The notes: generated by a model not told the origin, from the letters alone. DNA of 64,000 nt from Haliclystus octoradiatus (GCA_916610825.1 OU744446.1:28348445-28412444); one strand, 5' to 3'; positions 27,801 through 37,061 are shown, counted from the first letter of the stretch. Numbers and translations are program-made.

Positions 27801-30800
27801 TTGTTTTGATAGTTACAACTATAAGCTTTTTTTACAGTTTGCTTAACATGAATCATTATGTGATTGGTTGTAAGTATTTTACACTGTATTCTAAAATATC
27901 ACAAAGGTTCTCTGCAGTCTGATTAGTCGAAAGGGTGTGCATGAAATCCTGGGGGTAAAACATGACTCCAAAAGCTGGGGAAAACTGCCAGCTTCAAAAT
28001 GTTTGATCTGTAATAAAACACAGAGATTGTAGCATATAAAAGCACAGAATAAAAGACAGTTATATCGGCTACTCTGTAAACCTAAATTTTGATTGGATAT
28101 TATTTAACATGTTCTACAGGATCAAGCTTTAGAGTTTGCTGATGAAGTTGGATATCCATGCTTGTTGAGGCCTTCGTTTGTATTGAGGTATTGTAATTCA
28201 CCTTGATGTGACTAGTTTCTTGTATTGGTTACTGTGACCGAGTTATTCATGTATCTACTTGTTGAGCTATTGATCGAAATAGTATTATAGACTGCATGGA
28301 CAATATGGGCATTTGACTACATTTTATTAGACTACATCTAGGCATTTTGACTACCACTTCGTTCATGAATACCGGGCCATTTATCATTCATGAACTGCTC
28401 ATAGAATTTCACAGGAGCAATATTGTTGATTGACTGGTATCACTAATTACCTGGTTAAACTATTACCTTGCATGTTTGTCAATCAAATTACATGTAACAA
28501 TGTGTTATTATGTATAGCGGCTCCGCAATGAATGTTGCCTATGGTCCAGATGAATTGAAAGGGTTCCTAAGTGAAGCTGCTAAAGTATCTGAGGTTTGTA
28601 AATGTAAAATTTAAAGAAACGCTATGCAAATCATCTGTAAGGGCTATAAAACTTGAAAATTGTAGATGTATAGTTTTTGATTTTTGATCAAGTCTCCTTT
28701 GTTGGGTCTACATATGGCAGCACTTCAGCGTCCATTTAAACCAAAAAATGTTGTTCATAATAGAGAAAGCAGTGAAGCCCACTCAAAATCATTTTCAAAA
28801 TCAGATTTTATCCAACAGAATTATGCCTGTCAAAAAAACCTTAAAGATTGACTTTAAAACTTTAAAATTGAATAGTTTTTATTGCAAATTTCTAGTAATG
28901 TGTGTTTATTTGTATAGGATCATCCTGTTGTTATTACAAAATTTATGCAAGGTGCAAGAGAAATTGAAATGGATGCTGTAGCTAAAGACGGAAAGGTATA
29001 ACAGCCTACATTCAAAAAGTCATTTGCATGATTATTTGCATTGATTCAATTATCAAATAATTATAGTTTATCATTACTAGTTGTATTTTTGAGTGAGTGT
29101 GCATTTTATGACCACCTGCCGTTAGCTGGCGCAAACCAATCCCCTATGTAAAAATGGTTCATGCGTGTATAAACTGATCATGAACTCATGGATTTTTTCA
29201 CAGGGGATTGTTAATCTCCTTCCAGGGATTGAGCTCCTGAACTGTTTTTCATAAGGGTCTTCATGTAGAGGTCCAAAGTCTTAACCACTCGCCAAGGCTG
29301 CACTGAGGTTTGTGAATATATCATGAAGTCTCTGAACAGTTCATGGACTCGATTTTGTTTCACAGGGTCGTCTAACCTAATTACCTGCCCTGTCGGGTTG
29401 TTAGTTGGTGATTAGAAGGCCTATCAAATTAAATAAGTTATTTGAGTAAACTGCTGTTCAAGTTGAAATCAGCATCAACATGCTTATTGAAGATAACCAA
29501 TGTAGAAGACAAAATGTTTTCAATCAAAACGTTGCAGCAATTGAAACTTTAGGCCTCTCTACTACCAATCACTAACCACAATTAACTCAATCTCATATCG
29601 TAAATGGGGCCTTTTTGTATACAAGCAACCTGTGCGTTGAAGGTGGGCCTGGTCGAGTAATGGTTAGACATTTCTAATGTTTAATTTAAAAGGTATTATA
29701 ATTCATTTGGTGTTTACTTTAGGTACTGGTTCATGCCATCTCTGAACATGTTGAAGATGCTGGTGTTCATTCTGGAGATGCAACACTTATTCAACCAGCT
29801 CAAAATATATCACCAGAAGATAAAAGGAAGGTATTACCAAGCAATGAAATTATATTAAATCATTCACACTAGCTAGAAAAGAGGGTAAAACCTTGATAAA
29901 ACTCATCGACTTTGATCCAAGTTTTGAGGTGATCCTAGGCTGGCCGGAGAAGCCGGAGAATGTTAAAGGCAGCTTATAGGATTGATTTTGTCTGACATGC
30001 ACGGCATAATATGTGAATGAGCAATGTTCTACTATACAAATCGACACTATTAAAATCAATAACATCATCACACAAGTAATGACGATCATCATACGTAATG
30101 TTGAATTTTCATGACTAGGCCTACTCATGCATGTTACATTTTTATACTAAAGTCTTGATACTTTATTGCATATATTGCCGTGATGACAATATTCCATTTA
30201 AAAAGTAATTTAGATAGGATATAATGTTGATCATAAAAGATCTGTAAAGCAATAGCCCATGTAAGTGTAATTCTAATATACGAGACTCCTTATTATATGA
30301 ATCCGGTTTTAAAAGCTTAAAGGCTTTAAACGTTTTTGGTATTAATTGACTCTAGCTGGTTTATTTTACTTTATAGTGTAAACTGTGTATAGATATGCCA
30401 TATCTATAGTAATATCAACTGTTACTCTAGACAAGAAGTTGATGCACACATGTAGTTGTTATATATCAAGTTTGATTGTTGACAATTTCTGATATTTATT
30501 GAATTCTGATTTCAGATCAAAGACATCACAGCTAAGATTGCTGAACGATTTGAAATTTCTGGTCCTTTGAATATGCAGTTCTTGGCAAAAGATAATAGAA
30601 TTATGGTACGTTCAATTGTCATTTATGAAATTGTGATGATTCTTATGATGCTATGAACTGCTTCGATATTCGAAATATGATTAACTATTGTCTGTAATAA
30701 TAGTTACTTGTCTTGTTTGAACCAAATATGAACTAGATCGATAGATGGTAGATAAACCAGATATATATACAGTAATTACATGTATAATTGTATATCACAT

Positions 30801-33800
30801 AATGTCTAAACCAAGTTATGAGTCACAGAGCTTAGCGGAGATACCAAACGTGGATCCAATTATAGAGAATAATTAATATTAGTGTTTAACCCACATCAGT
30901 GATTAACACAGCAATTATAATGACGAACATTAGCTGTGTCGGTGTAGCTTTGTTGATCAGATTCAGAACTTAGATTTCTATAAGAACTTATACACTGTTT
31001 GAATGCAAACAATTATAAATTCAGGATGAAATTCAACTGATTCTCCTTATTATCATCACAGGTTATTGAACTCAACCTCAGGGCTTCACGTTCGTTTCCA
31101 TTTGTTTCAAAAACCCTTGGCACTGACTTTATTAAATCAGCTACAAAGATAATGGTCGATGCTCCACTCACTGAAGATGATATGATTCCTTTAGAATCTG
31201 ACGAAGTACCTACGGAATATGTTGGTATAAAGGTACGGTCATCATTAGGTATCATTAATTATCAGTTCATGAAATTATATTCATCAAGCTATGTATATCC
31301 ACAACATTCAATTAATAGAAAGCGGTGCTCAGGTTTGTGTATTCTGATACGAACACGCTGGGTGCGTAATGGGACATGAGAGAGGCTTGAACAATCACAA
31401 GCCGCCAGGCTGAGCGATTTTGGCTTCTCAAGTGTCTTATAGCTCCCTAAATGTTTGTATGAGAGTACTTGACATGGATAACTGTTTTACATTTGTTTTA
31501 TAAAATAAATGAAATGTTTATTTTTGTAGTTAAAAAGCTCAAAATAATGATTACATCTGAATTCTTAAATTTTAAATTGGTTAATTCTGAAACAAGATCT
31601 ATGTCGAAGATTTAAATGATAGAAAAGTATTATTTAAATATTCGTATACACCATCCCGTGCGTTTATACTTTTGAAGCAATAAACCGCAAAAATTTATCG
31701 TAATGTAATGTGCTACTTGATGTTTATCAACAAAACAATATTTCTGTAGAACTTTTTTTCCTACACAACATATAACAGCATACACCAATAGAACCGTGTA
31801 GAAACCTCTAATTTTCAAAACGCTTGTCAAAAAAGAACACAAGCCCTTTGATGTTGTAGAAAATAGTTCTGTGGCCCACCCACTGGATGCAGCTAGTGTT
31901 AAACAACACCATGCATTGTGTTAATTATTCTCAAGGGATTGGCAGAAGATTAGCCTTACAGTGATCTTGAATACTCAGTTTGAGTCTTAATATAGATTAT
32001 AGATGATAATTTAGTAAAATCTCTACCAGGTAATGTAAGTTTTCTGAATAACACATTGTGTCAACCTTATTAGATAACAACCAAGATTTCAATTTTATAT
32101 TATTATTATAACCTAATTGTTATGTTTTCAAGGCCCCAATGTTTTCATGGCCTAGACTAAGAGACGCTGATCCATTGTTGAGATGTGAAATGGCATCAAC
32201 AGGAGAGGTAATGAACATTTCAGAACAATTCCCCTTTATGATCATGATAAAGTTACTGCACAGATGGTATTTCTATCATTTTTTTCTACGTCGTAACTGA
32301 AAGAGTGAACCAGAACGACCATCCATCTACTAATCCTTCCACTGCTGCCGAGTGGCATCAATTATTGTACATATTTTCTAGTGGGCAGCTTGTTGAAGTA
32401 TTTGTTAAAATTGACTAATGCATTGAATAATGGGTACTAAATACTACAAAAAAATTATAAGTAAAAACTATAAAATATCATATCTTCTTGCACATGAAAG
32501 TAGACATCTCTTAGCAACCAAGTTAGCTATTATTTTTATACATATTGATCAGTAGGGGTCTGGTTACATATCCCAATATTTAACACCCCTCCCCTTTTAT
32601 GCTTTTTGATCACCCCTTCTGAAAATGTACTGACATTTTTGCATCCCCCGCATTTTATAAGTTTCGTCTTTGTTGTTTCCAAAAGTGTACATGTGAAACA
32701 ACTTTTAGAAAACTACACATTTTCACGATTAATAATGAATTTATAGTTGAACTTTTGTGCAATAAAAATCGATTCCATCACCAATAAACTGATAATTAAT
32801 TGCATTATAATCTTTCAAAAAAACTGCTACAGAGACGTTCAAGATGTGCATGTACTTTGATGGTTGACTCCCCTATCCCCATGTATGCTGCTGTACGCTT
32901 TTGGTATGACCCGCTCCCCCACAACTGAGTATGTACTTTATGGATGGCTCCTTACCAGTGTCAGGTCCTGCACAAGTGTTTAACCCCTTTTGACAAGAAA
33001 CACACTACAATATTGTGATGACCCCTAAAATCTCTTTTAAAATGTGTTGGTGCATGTTAATTGACATAAGAGGTTGTTTGACATCTTAATAAGCCGTTGG
33101 TATGATTCCATCCAGGTAGCATGCTACGGTAAAGACATCGAAACAGCTTTCTTAAAAGCCCTCTTATCAACTGGTTTCAAATTACCAAAGAAAAACATTT
33201 TGATAGGTATACAGGTGAGAATGTATTTATATGTTATAATTATATATTTAATAATATTAATATGCTGCATTTACTTCGATCAATACGTCATGATATATGC
33301 AGAATAATTTGTTGACGTTGTGATGTGTAGTCACAGAATTGAACAATTGCAGTTCACAAACAGTTTGTAAAAAATTGCATGCAGATTGGGCCATTTAACG
33401 TTCATGAACTGATCTTGAACTGCTCGTGAAATGTTCATGAGAGTTTACAAGGTGTTTATATCATGCACAGGCTGCCATGCTTCATCACAAAATTCCTGCA
33501 CAAGTGATGTTAAGAGACACAAGTTAATTTATGTGCACTGGTAGCTCAGTGGAAGAGTGTCCGCACCCTACGCGGGAGGCTGGGGTTCAATTCCTTGTCA
33601 GTGCACACATGTTAATTGTTTGTAAGCATAATTTGTATGTAAATGTGTTAATGTCCCCCAATAAACAGGCACTTGTGCTTAAGGGGTGACTTTCAGTTAT
33701 GAATGACTGCAAATGTAATATGATGACGATGAAGTAAAGCGAAACGAATGAACAAGCTCAAGCGAGTTTATTCTAGCTTCCAAATGCAGAAATTGGCGAT

Positions 33801-36800
33801 GAAGTATGGCAAAACCGGTGAATGAACGCTTTTCTAAAACGAAAAACATATCTATTTAATATTTAATTGTCCTGGTCTCCAAAGTTATTAATTTTATCAA
33901 CAAAAATTGTCAATGAATATTTTGATTGCATAAGCCGTTTTGTACTTTGTTGCCTTTGCATTTTCATTTAAGTTTGTCCAGTTCTTCAATAGTTTTTTTG
34001 GAAAACCTGCCTTCGTATGAAACCACTATCATTGTTATTAATTTATCATCATTCAAATCAATTGTCCAAAGTTCAAATTTGGTTGTTCTACAATTTCGAT
34101 TATGTGTTTTGTTTTGGGGTCACAAAACCATGTTTCAACCTTGTTTCAACCTTGTTTCAACCTTGTTTCAACCTTGTTTCAACCTTGTTTCAGTGCTTTT
34201 CATTGAGTTTTACCTGTACGCTCAATCAACCCATCAGTTTGCTATGAATCATTTGATTATTTTAGAGCAAAGGGTGCCGCGTGCCTTCATCTGCTTCTAC
34301 CTGTACGCTGAACGACCAATCAAATTACTGGAATCATGTTCTTGAATATCGATAAAGTTCATGAACTATAACAAGTGCCAATGACATTTCTTCAAAGGCC
34401 AATTTGACCAGTATTCGTAGTTCATGGCAAATCTTAAAATATATCTGAGGTGTTAAATTTGTTTAGAATGCTTTAATTTATAGTGTATATATCGCCTTTT
34501 GGGACACAACAAATTTGGCTCCAACTTTGAAGGCAAAAACGATTCTTCCTTTCGTGTTGCATGTAGAAATATAAATGTAGTGTTGTCAGCAGAACAGCAC
34601 AGTCTTGTTGTGGTGTGGTAAATAATGTTGTTCCATTTTTGATTTCAAAAAGGGGACACGAGAATCTTCAAAATACCATGTTCAAGGTTAATCTTGACGG
34701 GGGGTGGAAATAGTCGCGCTGTGTAAAAACGCAACAATGACATGTACAGATAGAAAAACAAGTTATATCCAAATCCGTTCTGTCCCAAACAGCGATATTT
34801 GTACACTTTAAAGCAAGAAGTAATTGAGCTCAACATGAAGATACAATAAACAGAAAGAGCCGCAATCTGACTGTGAATGTATATATCTCTATATAATGGT
34901 TTATTTATAGTATATTTAGCAATGGGGGTGATTAGCTCAGATGGCAGAGCAACCGAACCTCAGATTGGATCATATCTAATCGACTGTGATTCAAATCCCC
35001 CGAAGGTCAACTCAGCCTTGACTTTATCTAAAATATCAAATGAGTGCCATCTAAGGATGGCGGATGGAATGGTCCAGAGAAAATTGCATTGTGAGTAGCT
35101 GCGGTGCATCGTTGCGCATTGACAATCAATGCCTATCTCCCTTGAAATCTGTTGAAATTGATCTGCAGTGTTGCTGCTGAGATCTATAGAGCGTTTAACA
35201 TCATTGCTCTTATCGAAAAGAGCCACTCCTCTATTTCTAGAGGAGTGGTACGGGTGCCTTTAGTAGGGCGTTTCCGTCTAAATTACTTAGTTATATAATG
35301 TTTTAGACGAGAATATCTTTTGATGATATTAAATTGGATTTGTTCTACAGAAAAATTTCCAGTCCAAATTCCTACCAACTGCCATGAAACTACATGAAAT
35401 GGGATACAATCTTCATGCTACAGAGGCAACAGCTATTTATCTTAATGAGCATGGTATTCCTGCAAAAACTGTTGGCTGGCCAATGGAGGCAGAAAGAAGT
35501 CAAACTCCAAAGGCTACAAAGTAAGTCAACATGTTATATTCGTTTCCAGAATGCTGTTGCTGTTTGTTGTTCCAACCCATTAGACATCAATGCCATCTTT
35601 ATGAATAGCTCAACAGCAGGCTGTGACTGTCATCCCTCAAACATTCAAAAAAGATCTGTCTACTACACCTTTCCTTTACACCTATTATTGATTTCAACAG
35701 AAAATGACGCACTTGCAAAATCTGTCACAATTACAATGGAAGCAATTCATTCAAATGCATTACTTTGAATCACTAATTTCTAACATGCTTTGAAGGTGTA
35801 CTTTTGAATGCCGCAGTAGAGTTTTTGAGATTATTACATTACATATATTTGAGAATATATCAAAAATTCCTAATGATATTTCTTGAGAATAGTTGAATTT
35901 TAAAGAGCGAAGAGTTCATGAATATCTCATGTTCATGAACGGTCCGTTAAAATGAGCCTACGTTTTTGTGCACCGTTTAAGAATATCTATGAACTGTTAG
36001 TAAAAAGATAATGAAAGTGGGCAATTTTACGATTCATGAACTTTCTTGCAGGTGTAATCTGTGCAATGAACACTGTCAAACTTTACTATTACGAAATATT
36101 GTGATGCACCATAAATGCATAAACATTGCATATGTCAACAGGAGTCTTCAACATAAACAGGGATCTGAATCCCCTGTGGAAAAATGGTTCATCAAAGTTT
36201 ACTTGCCCAATCTTTATTAAGTTTTTCATGAACTGTTCATGAACTGCTTATAACTGTTTTCACGGGGGGTCAATAATGGCTTTGACTTTTCTCTATTTAA
36301 ATTTTGAAAAGTAATCCTTCAAATTGAAATCTTAGTACTCAATGTTTCAATTCCATGCTTAGATTTAAAATGAAATGCCACAAAGTAACAAAATATTTAG
36401 TAAGTAAACGTCTGCACATTATTTAGTAACCAGGCTCAACTTATTACTCTATTCTGATTTCAGGTTGATCAGTGGCAAAGAAATTGACCTTGTTATCAAT
36501 TTACCAAATCAAAATACAAAATATGTGAAAGATAATTATTTAATTCGACGATCAGCAATTGATAGTGGTGTCCCACTTCTCACTAACTTTCAGGTACGGT
36601 AATAAAGTAGGTCAACCTTTGACAACATCCCAAACCTTTCATCCTTCATAAAATGTTTTTGTTAATATATGTTTTGTTTGTCATGTTATGTTTAGTCACT
36701 ATCAACTTTTTTTATCAATGGATTTTTATGGTAAACATTTATTGTGATGTTAATCTGTTACATTAAAGCTTTATTTTCCTTCTTTATTTAGGTTGTGAAA

Positions 36801-36887
36801 TTATTTGTTGATTCTTTATCGAAAGTGAAAGAAATTGATGCAGACAGTCTATCACATTTCAGAAAGAATTTTAAAACGTCTATTTAA
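864..36887 (+). CDS. CPS1: Mitochondrial carbamoyl-phosphate synthetase (CPS1 / CPSase III type), 36 exons, 5' part outside window
   Basis: Makes carbamoyl phosphate from bicarbonate, 2 ATP and glutamine or ammonia, feeding arginine/urea synthesis in mitochondria. Exons: 864-970, 1670-1811, 2435-2512, 3188-3286, 4666-4761, 5578-5652, 6873-6987, 8220-8266, 8455-8565, 9401-9529, 10106-10250, 14015-14091, 15007-15140, 15704-15827, 20089-20163, 21306-21392, 21922-22017, 22737-22858, 23274-23415, 23759-23824, 24740-24803, 25120-25190, 25945-26055, 26500-26624, 27534-27603, 28120-28187, 28518-28593, 28918-28995, 29723-29830, 30516-30605, 31062-31232, 32133-32207, 33116-33214, 35351-35520, 36464-36593, 36792-36887. 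They total 3669 bp (1222 residues plus stop). Window residues 1-~109 are the end of the glutaminase domain (GICMGN, FHPE). About 145-690 and 700-1090 are the two ATP-grasp halves ([12 protein letters not shown] near 435-446; [11 protein letters not shown] in exon 31). About 1092-1222 is the allosteric domain. Human CPS1 is 1500 residues, so about 278 residues are missing upstream. A CAD-type protein is excluded because the stop follows the allosteric domain directly. Confidence 0.97.
1267..1571. mobile_element. MITE-like element with terminal inverted repeats
   Basis: The left end reads CCCTGGGCAAACGACTGCAA and the right end reads its near-complement (GTCGTTTGCCCAGGG). About 30 bp of inverted termini enclose a non-coding interior of about 240 bp. 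It is more GC-rich than the surrounding intron. I saw no second copy in the window. Confidence 0.6.
1812..2434 (+). other. GC-AG intron of the CPS1 gene
   Basis: The preceding exon ends AAT GAG and the intron begins GCATGT rather than GT. The intron ends in CCAG at 2434. Reading resumes in phase with GGC ATC ATT CAT, which matches the conserved CPS1 glutaminase segment. Using the nearby GT at 1816 would break the frame. All other introns I joined in this gene are GT-AG. Confidence 0.8.
2109..2280 (+). mobile_element. MITE-like element, GTCCGAC family, copy 1
   Basis: Termini TAGGGTCCGACAAA and TTTGTCCGACCCTA are inverted repeats. The interior has TTCTGGAAGGCTAGAG and its imperfect complement AATTCCAGAAGGCTGAAC. 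Related copies lie near 26640, 45935 and 52236. Confidence 0.7.
2735..2857 (-). repeat. tRNA-derived SINE, family 1, reverse copy
   Basis: On the minus strand it starts GCACTGGTAGCTTAGTGG (A box), has GTTGGATTCC (B box) and continues CAGTGCACACATG into a tail resembling that of the 33535 copy (ATGTCTCC..AATAAACA). The region between the boxes is expanded by an A/T insert. Confidence 0.7.
3887..4250 (-). repeat. SINE family 2, full-length reverse copy
   Basis: Its complement aligns along the whole length with 34921-35275. Both have a tRNA-like head with an extra-long variable region (GATCATATCTGATC), then GTCAA..CAGCCTTGACTTTATC, the AAATCTGTTGAAATT core and the GAGTGGTAC..GTAGAGCGATACC-like tail. 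It lies between two CPS1 exons. Confidence 0.75.
6482..6558. repeat. TTCATGAA palindromic element, degraded copy
   Basis: Starts CCCCTGTG, then GTTCATGAATTCATGAAC; the right end is lost. Confidence 0.5.
7189..7370. repeat. TTCATGAA palindromic element, long copy
   Basis: Six TTCATGAA-like units, including GAGTTCATGAACAGTTCATG, ending TTTTTTTTGCAGTGG. Confidence 0.6.
7778..7944. repeat. Hairpin element, TTTCACG/GCGATC core family, copy A
   Basis: Two arms of about 75 bp are near-perfect complements, starting GAGACAAAGATGAGGCAAAG and ending in its complement. Each arm holds AGTTTCACG and GATCATCAGACGG. The left flank (7700-7777) is shared in reverse with 51945-52005. Confidence 0.85.
9097..9187. 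repeat. Direct repeat around a GAAT-rich tract
   Basis: TGAATTTGAATTTCTTGACC occurs at both ends (27 bp in all), separated by GAATGAATTGAAT slippage sequence. Confidence 0.7.
9204..9326. repeat. TTCATGAA palindromic element
   Basis: Arms GTTCATGAACAGTTCATGAA and TTATGAACTGTTCATGAA around a short centre; the right end is CTGTTTTTCGCA. Confidence 0.7.
10445..10580. repeat. Hairpin element, TTTCACG/GCGATC family, diverged copy
   Basis: CTTACTCCAAATTTTCACAT..GGTGATCATCAGGCAA is answered by GATCAAAATCGCC..AACTCGGAGTAACAAG. The arms are less perfect than in copy A. Confidence 0.6.
11395..12535. repeat. Long inverted repeat, arms about 340 bp
   Basis: 11400-11740 returns as a diverged complement at 12190-12530. 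Examples: GGCAAAATGCCTTAATTTCG against AAAATTAAGGCATTTTGCC, and CATCAGACATAGTAGCCCTG against CAGGGCTACTATGTCTGATG. The middle of about 450 bp has no coding signal. Confidence 0.8.
12545..13300 (+). repeat. Dispersed repeat with GATACGAACACG inverted arms, copy 1
   Basis: It begins GATAGAAAACGGTGCTGAG and contains CTGATACGAACACGCTGGGT, answered by the complement ending GTGTTCGTATCAG (about 12581-12697). Downstream parts (TATTCGTATACAGGATCC, TTTATCGTAAGGTAAC) match the second copy at 31310-31760. Confidence 0.7.
14157..14282. repeat. TTCATGAA palindromic element
   Basis: Left end TGTCCGCAAACA, centre TTTAAATGG, three TTCATGAACTG units, right end CTGTTTTTCGCG. Confidence 0.65.
15500..15590 (-). 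repeat. Possible SINE family 1 fragment
   Basis: The minus strand reads GGTAGCTTAGTGGTAAACTG, close to the family 1 A-box region. The B box is not convincing. Confidence 0.35.
15972..16021. repeat. 8-bp minisatellite (ATATTTCT)n
   Basis: Six tandem units; the fourth and fifth read ATATTTCG. Confidence 0.8.
18039..18843. mobile_element. Non-autonomous PIF/Harbinger-like element
   Basis: The left end GGCAGTCTACAAACGTCGTG and the right end CGCGACGTTTGAAGACTGCC are inverted repeats extending about 37 bp (CATGCGCCGTGCT). TTA flanks both sides (18036-18038 and 18844-18846), the usual 3-bp Harbinger duplication. The ends are GC-rich, and inside 18100-18240 GCACGACG-like words recur at least five times. 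The 152-residue frame at 18056-18514 has no transposase motif. Confidence 0.72.
19057..19140 (+). repeat. tRNA-like sequence, decayed
   Basis: TGGCTAATTGGTTAATGC fits an A box and AGTTCAAATCC a B box. The anticodon stem has a mismatch and the T stem does not pair. A run of T follows about 20 bases later. Probably a SINE head. Confidence 0.4.
20345..21155. repeat. Dispersed GGATCGGAT-rich repeat, copy 1
   Basis: Starts AATCTGATCAGATTCCG and ends GATTGGATTTGGATCGGATT..CATCAGATAGATCGTAC. It shares GATATTAACCGAGTT..AACTGT..TATTTAATC with 42995-43690. Isolated related patches lie at 4285-4390 and 19375-19480. Confidence 0.55.
22300..22385 (+). repeat. tRNA-like sequence (SINE head or tRNA pseudogene)
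   Basis: It has A box TTAGCTCAACGGTTAGAATG and B box GGATTCGACTCC with an extended middle, as in class II tRNAs. I could not fold a matching acceptor stem. Confidence 0.45.
22955..23200 (+). repeat. SINE family 2, copy lacking its tRNA head
   Basis: It shares GCACTACTGCACATTGACC, AAATCTGTTGAAATTGAT, GCTGAGATCAGTAAA and AGAGTGGTACGGGTGTC..AGGGCGATACC with the other copies. Smaller fragments of this family occur at about 38140-38215 and 41705-41760. Confidence 0.7.
24832..24930. mobile_element. Half copy of a TIR element (see 34482-34807)
   Basis: AAAGTGTATTTATCGCC..TTTTTGGACACAAC matches the end of the other element; the far end is missing. Confidence 0.5.
25502..25569. repeat. TTCATGAA palindromic element, minimal copy
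   Basis: A 68-base copy: CCCCTCGAAAAACA, GGAGTTCATGAACAG, CATGAACTCC, TTTTTCACAGG. Confidence 0.7.
26155..26284. repeat. TTCATGAA palindromic element with clear ends
   Basis: Begins CATCCCCTGCGAAAAACAG and ends CTTTCACAGGGGATG, so outer arms pair out to ATCCCC/GGGGAT. Confidence 0.75.
26640..26780 (+). mobile_element. GTCCGAC-family element, partial copy
   Basis: It shares TAGGAATCCTTGAATCCTAG and the ATTCCG..ACGCTAGA stretch with the other copies but lacks a clear right end. It lies in the intron after the 26500-26624 CPS1 exon. Confidence 0.5.
29137..29368. repeat. Two adjacent TTCATGAA-type elements
   Basis: The first ends at CACAGGGGATTG (about 29211), with CAATCCCCTATG at its left. 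A more decayed second one follows, ending TTTCACAGGGTC. Confidence 0.6.
31310..31760 (+). repeat. Dispersed repeat with GATACGAACACG inverted arms, copy 2
   Basis: It aligns from AATAGAAAGCGGTGCTCAG through CTGATACGAACACGCTGGGT to TTTATCGTAATGTAATGTGC, with a deletion in the middle relative to copy 1. It lies in the CPS1 intron after the 31062-31232 exon. Confidence 0.7.
33340..33450. repeat. TTCATGAA palindromic element, decayed
   Basis: GCCATTTAACGTTCATGAAC and GTGAAATGTTCATGAGAG remain. Confidence 0.5.
33535..33690 (+). repeat. tRNA-derived SINE, family 1, best copy
   Basis: The first 71 bases (33535-33605) fold as a full cloverleaf. The acceptor stem GCACTGG pairs with TCAGTGC and the anticodon stem TCCGC with GCGGG. 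A box TAGCTCAGTGG and B box GGTTCAATTCC are present. The anticodon position reads CCT, but base 33 is C instead of the near-universal T. The unrelated tail (ATGTCCCCCAATAAACA) is shared with other copies, so this is a SINE and not a working tRNA gene. Confidence 0.8.
34130..34192. repeat. 11-bp minisatellite (CTTGTTTCAAC)n
   Basis: About 5.5 tandem units with no differences between units. Confidence 0.9.
34482..34807. mobile_element. MITE-like element with TATCGCC termini
   Basis: AGTGTATATATCGCCTTTTG and GGGACACAAC at the left are answered at the right by GTCCCAAACAGCGATATTTG and TACACT. Internal AACGATTCTTC..GTGTTGCATG is loosely complementary to AAAAACGCAACAATG. A half copy lies at 24832. 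Confidence 0.65.
34921..35275 (+). repeat. SINE family 2, full-length forward copy
   Basis: The head has A box TTAGCTCAGATGGCAGAG and B box GATTCAAATCC. The 20-odd extra bases between them look like the variable arm of a class II (Leu/Ser) tRNA. The body holds AAATCTGTTGAAATTGATC, and the tail ends GAGGAGTGGTACGGGTGCC then AGGGCG. The pairing A53/C61 is broken, so it is not a working tRNA. Confidence 0.8.
36169..36268. repeat. TTCATGAA palindromic element
   Basis: AATCCCCTGTGGAAAAATGG at the left; TTCATGAACTGTTCATGAAC and TGTTTTCACGGGGGG at the right. A decayed partner lies at about 35905-36060. Confidence 0.65.
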
Positions 36888-36930
36888 AATAATTATAACA
36901 ACAATCAGATTATCTTATTTATGATTTATA

Positions 36931-36936
36931 AATAAA
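36931..36936 (+). promoter_or_regulatory. Poly(A) signal AATAAA of the CPS1 gene
   Basis: AATAAA lies 44 bases after the CPS1 stop codon, giving a very short 3' UTR. The convergent DRAM-like gene ends in the next few hundred bases. Confidence 0.7.
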
Positions 36937-37035
36937 TGCAAAACATCCTTTTTGCAATATATGACATCTGTAAAGTTGGAAAAAATGGTTTTATATTATC
37001 ACAAATTTAATTCTCTTGTGCTAGTTTATTTAAAC

Positions 37036-37041
37036 TTTATT
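37036..37041 (-). promoter_or_regulatory. Candidate poly(A) signal of the DRAM-like gene
   Basis: TTTATT on the plus strand reads AATAAA on the minus strand. It lies about 610 bases past the DRAM-like stop. If used, the 3' UTR would contain the 37062-37146 inverted-repeat element and would end only about 100 bases from the CPS1 poly(A) signal. A transcript end has not been shown. Confidence 0.35.
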
Positions 37042-37061
37042 TATCCAATGGCGATTGTCCC

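Larger units (their letters stand above)
33215..35350 (+). other. CPS1 intron with two SINEs, a minisatellite and a TIR element
   Basis: All non-exon sequence here is accounted for by a TTCATGAA element, SINE 1, SINE 2, an 11-bp minisatellite and a TIR element, apart from about 400 bases (33700-34120) in which I see nothing. Confidence 0.7.

Noticed and set aside
33535..33605. Functional tRNA-Arg gene
   Set aside because: Base 33 is not T, and the sequence continues into a tail shared with other SINE copies.
33926..34345. 139-residue open frame
   Set aside because: It runs across an 11-bp minisatellite in an intron and has no protein features.
35394..35768. 124-residue open frame
   Set aside because: It overlaps the 35351-35520 CPS1 exon in another frame.
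864..36887. CAD multifunctional protein (cytosolic CPS II)
   Set aside because: The chain stops after the allosteric domain, has no dihydroorotase or ATCase part, and the sequence follows CPS1 throughout.
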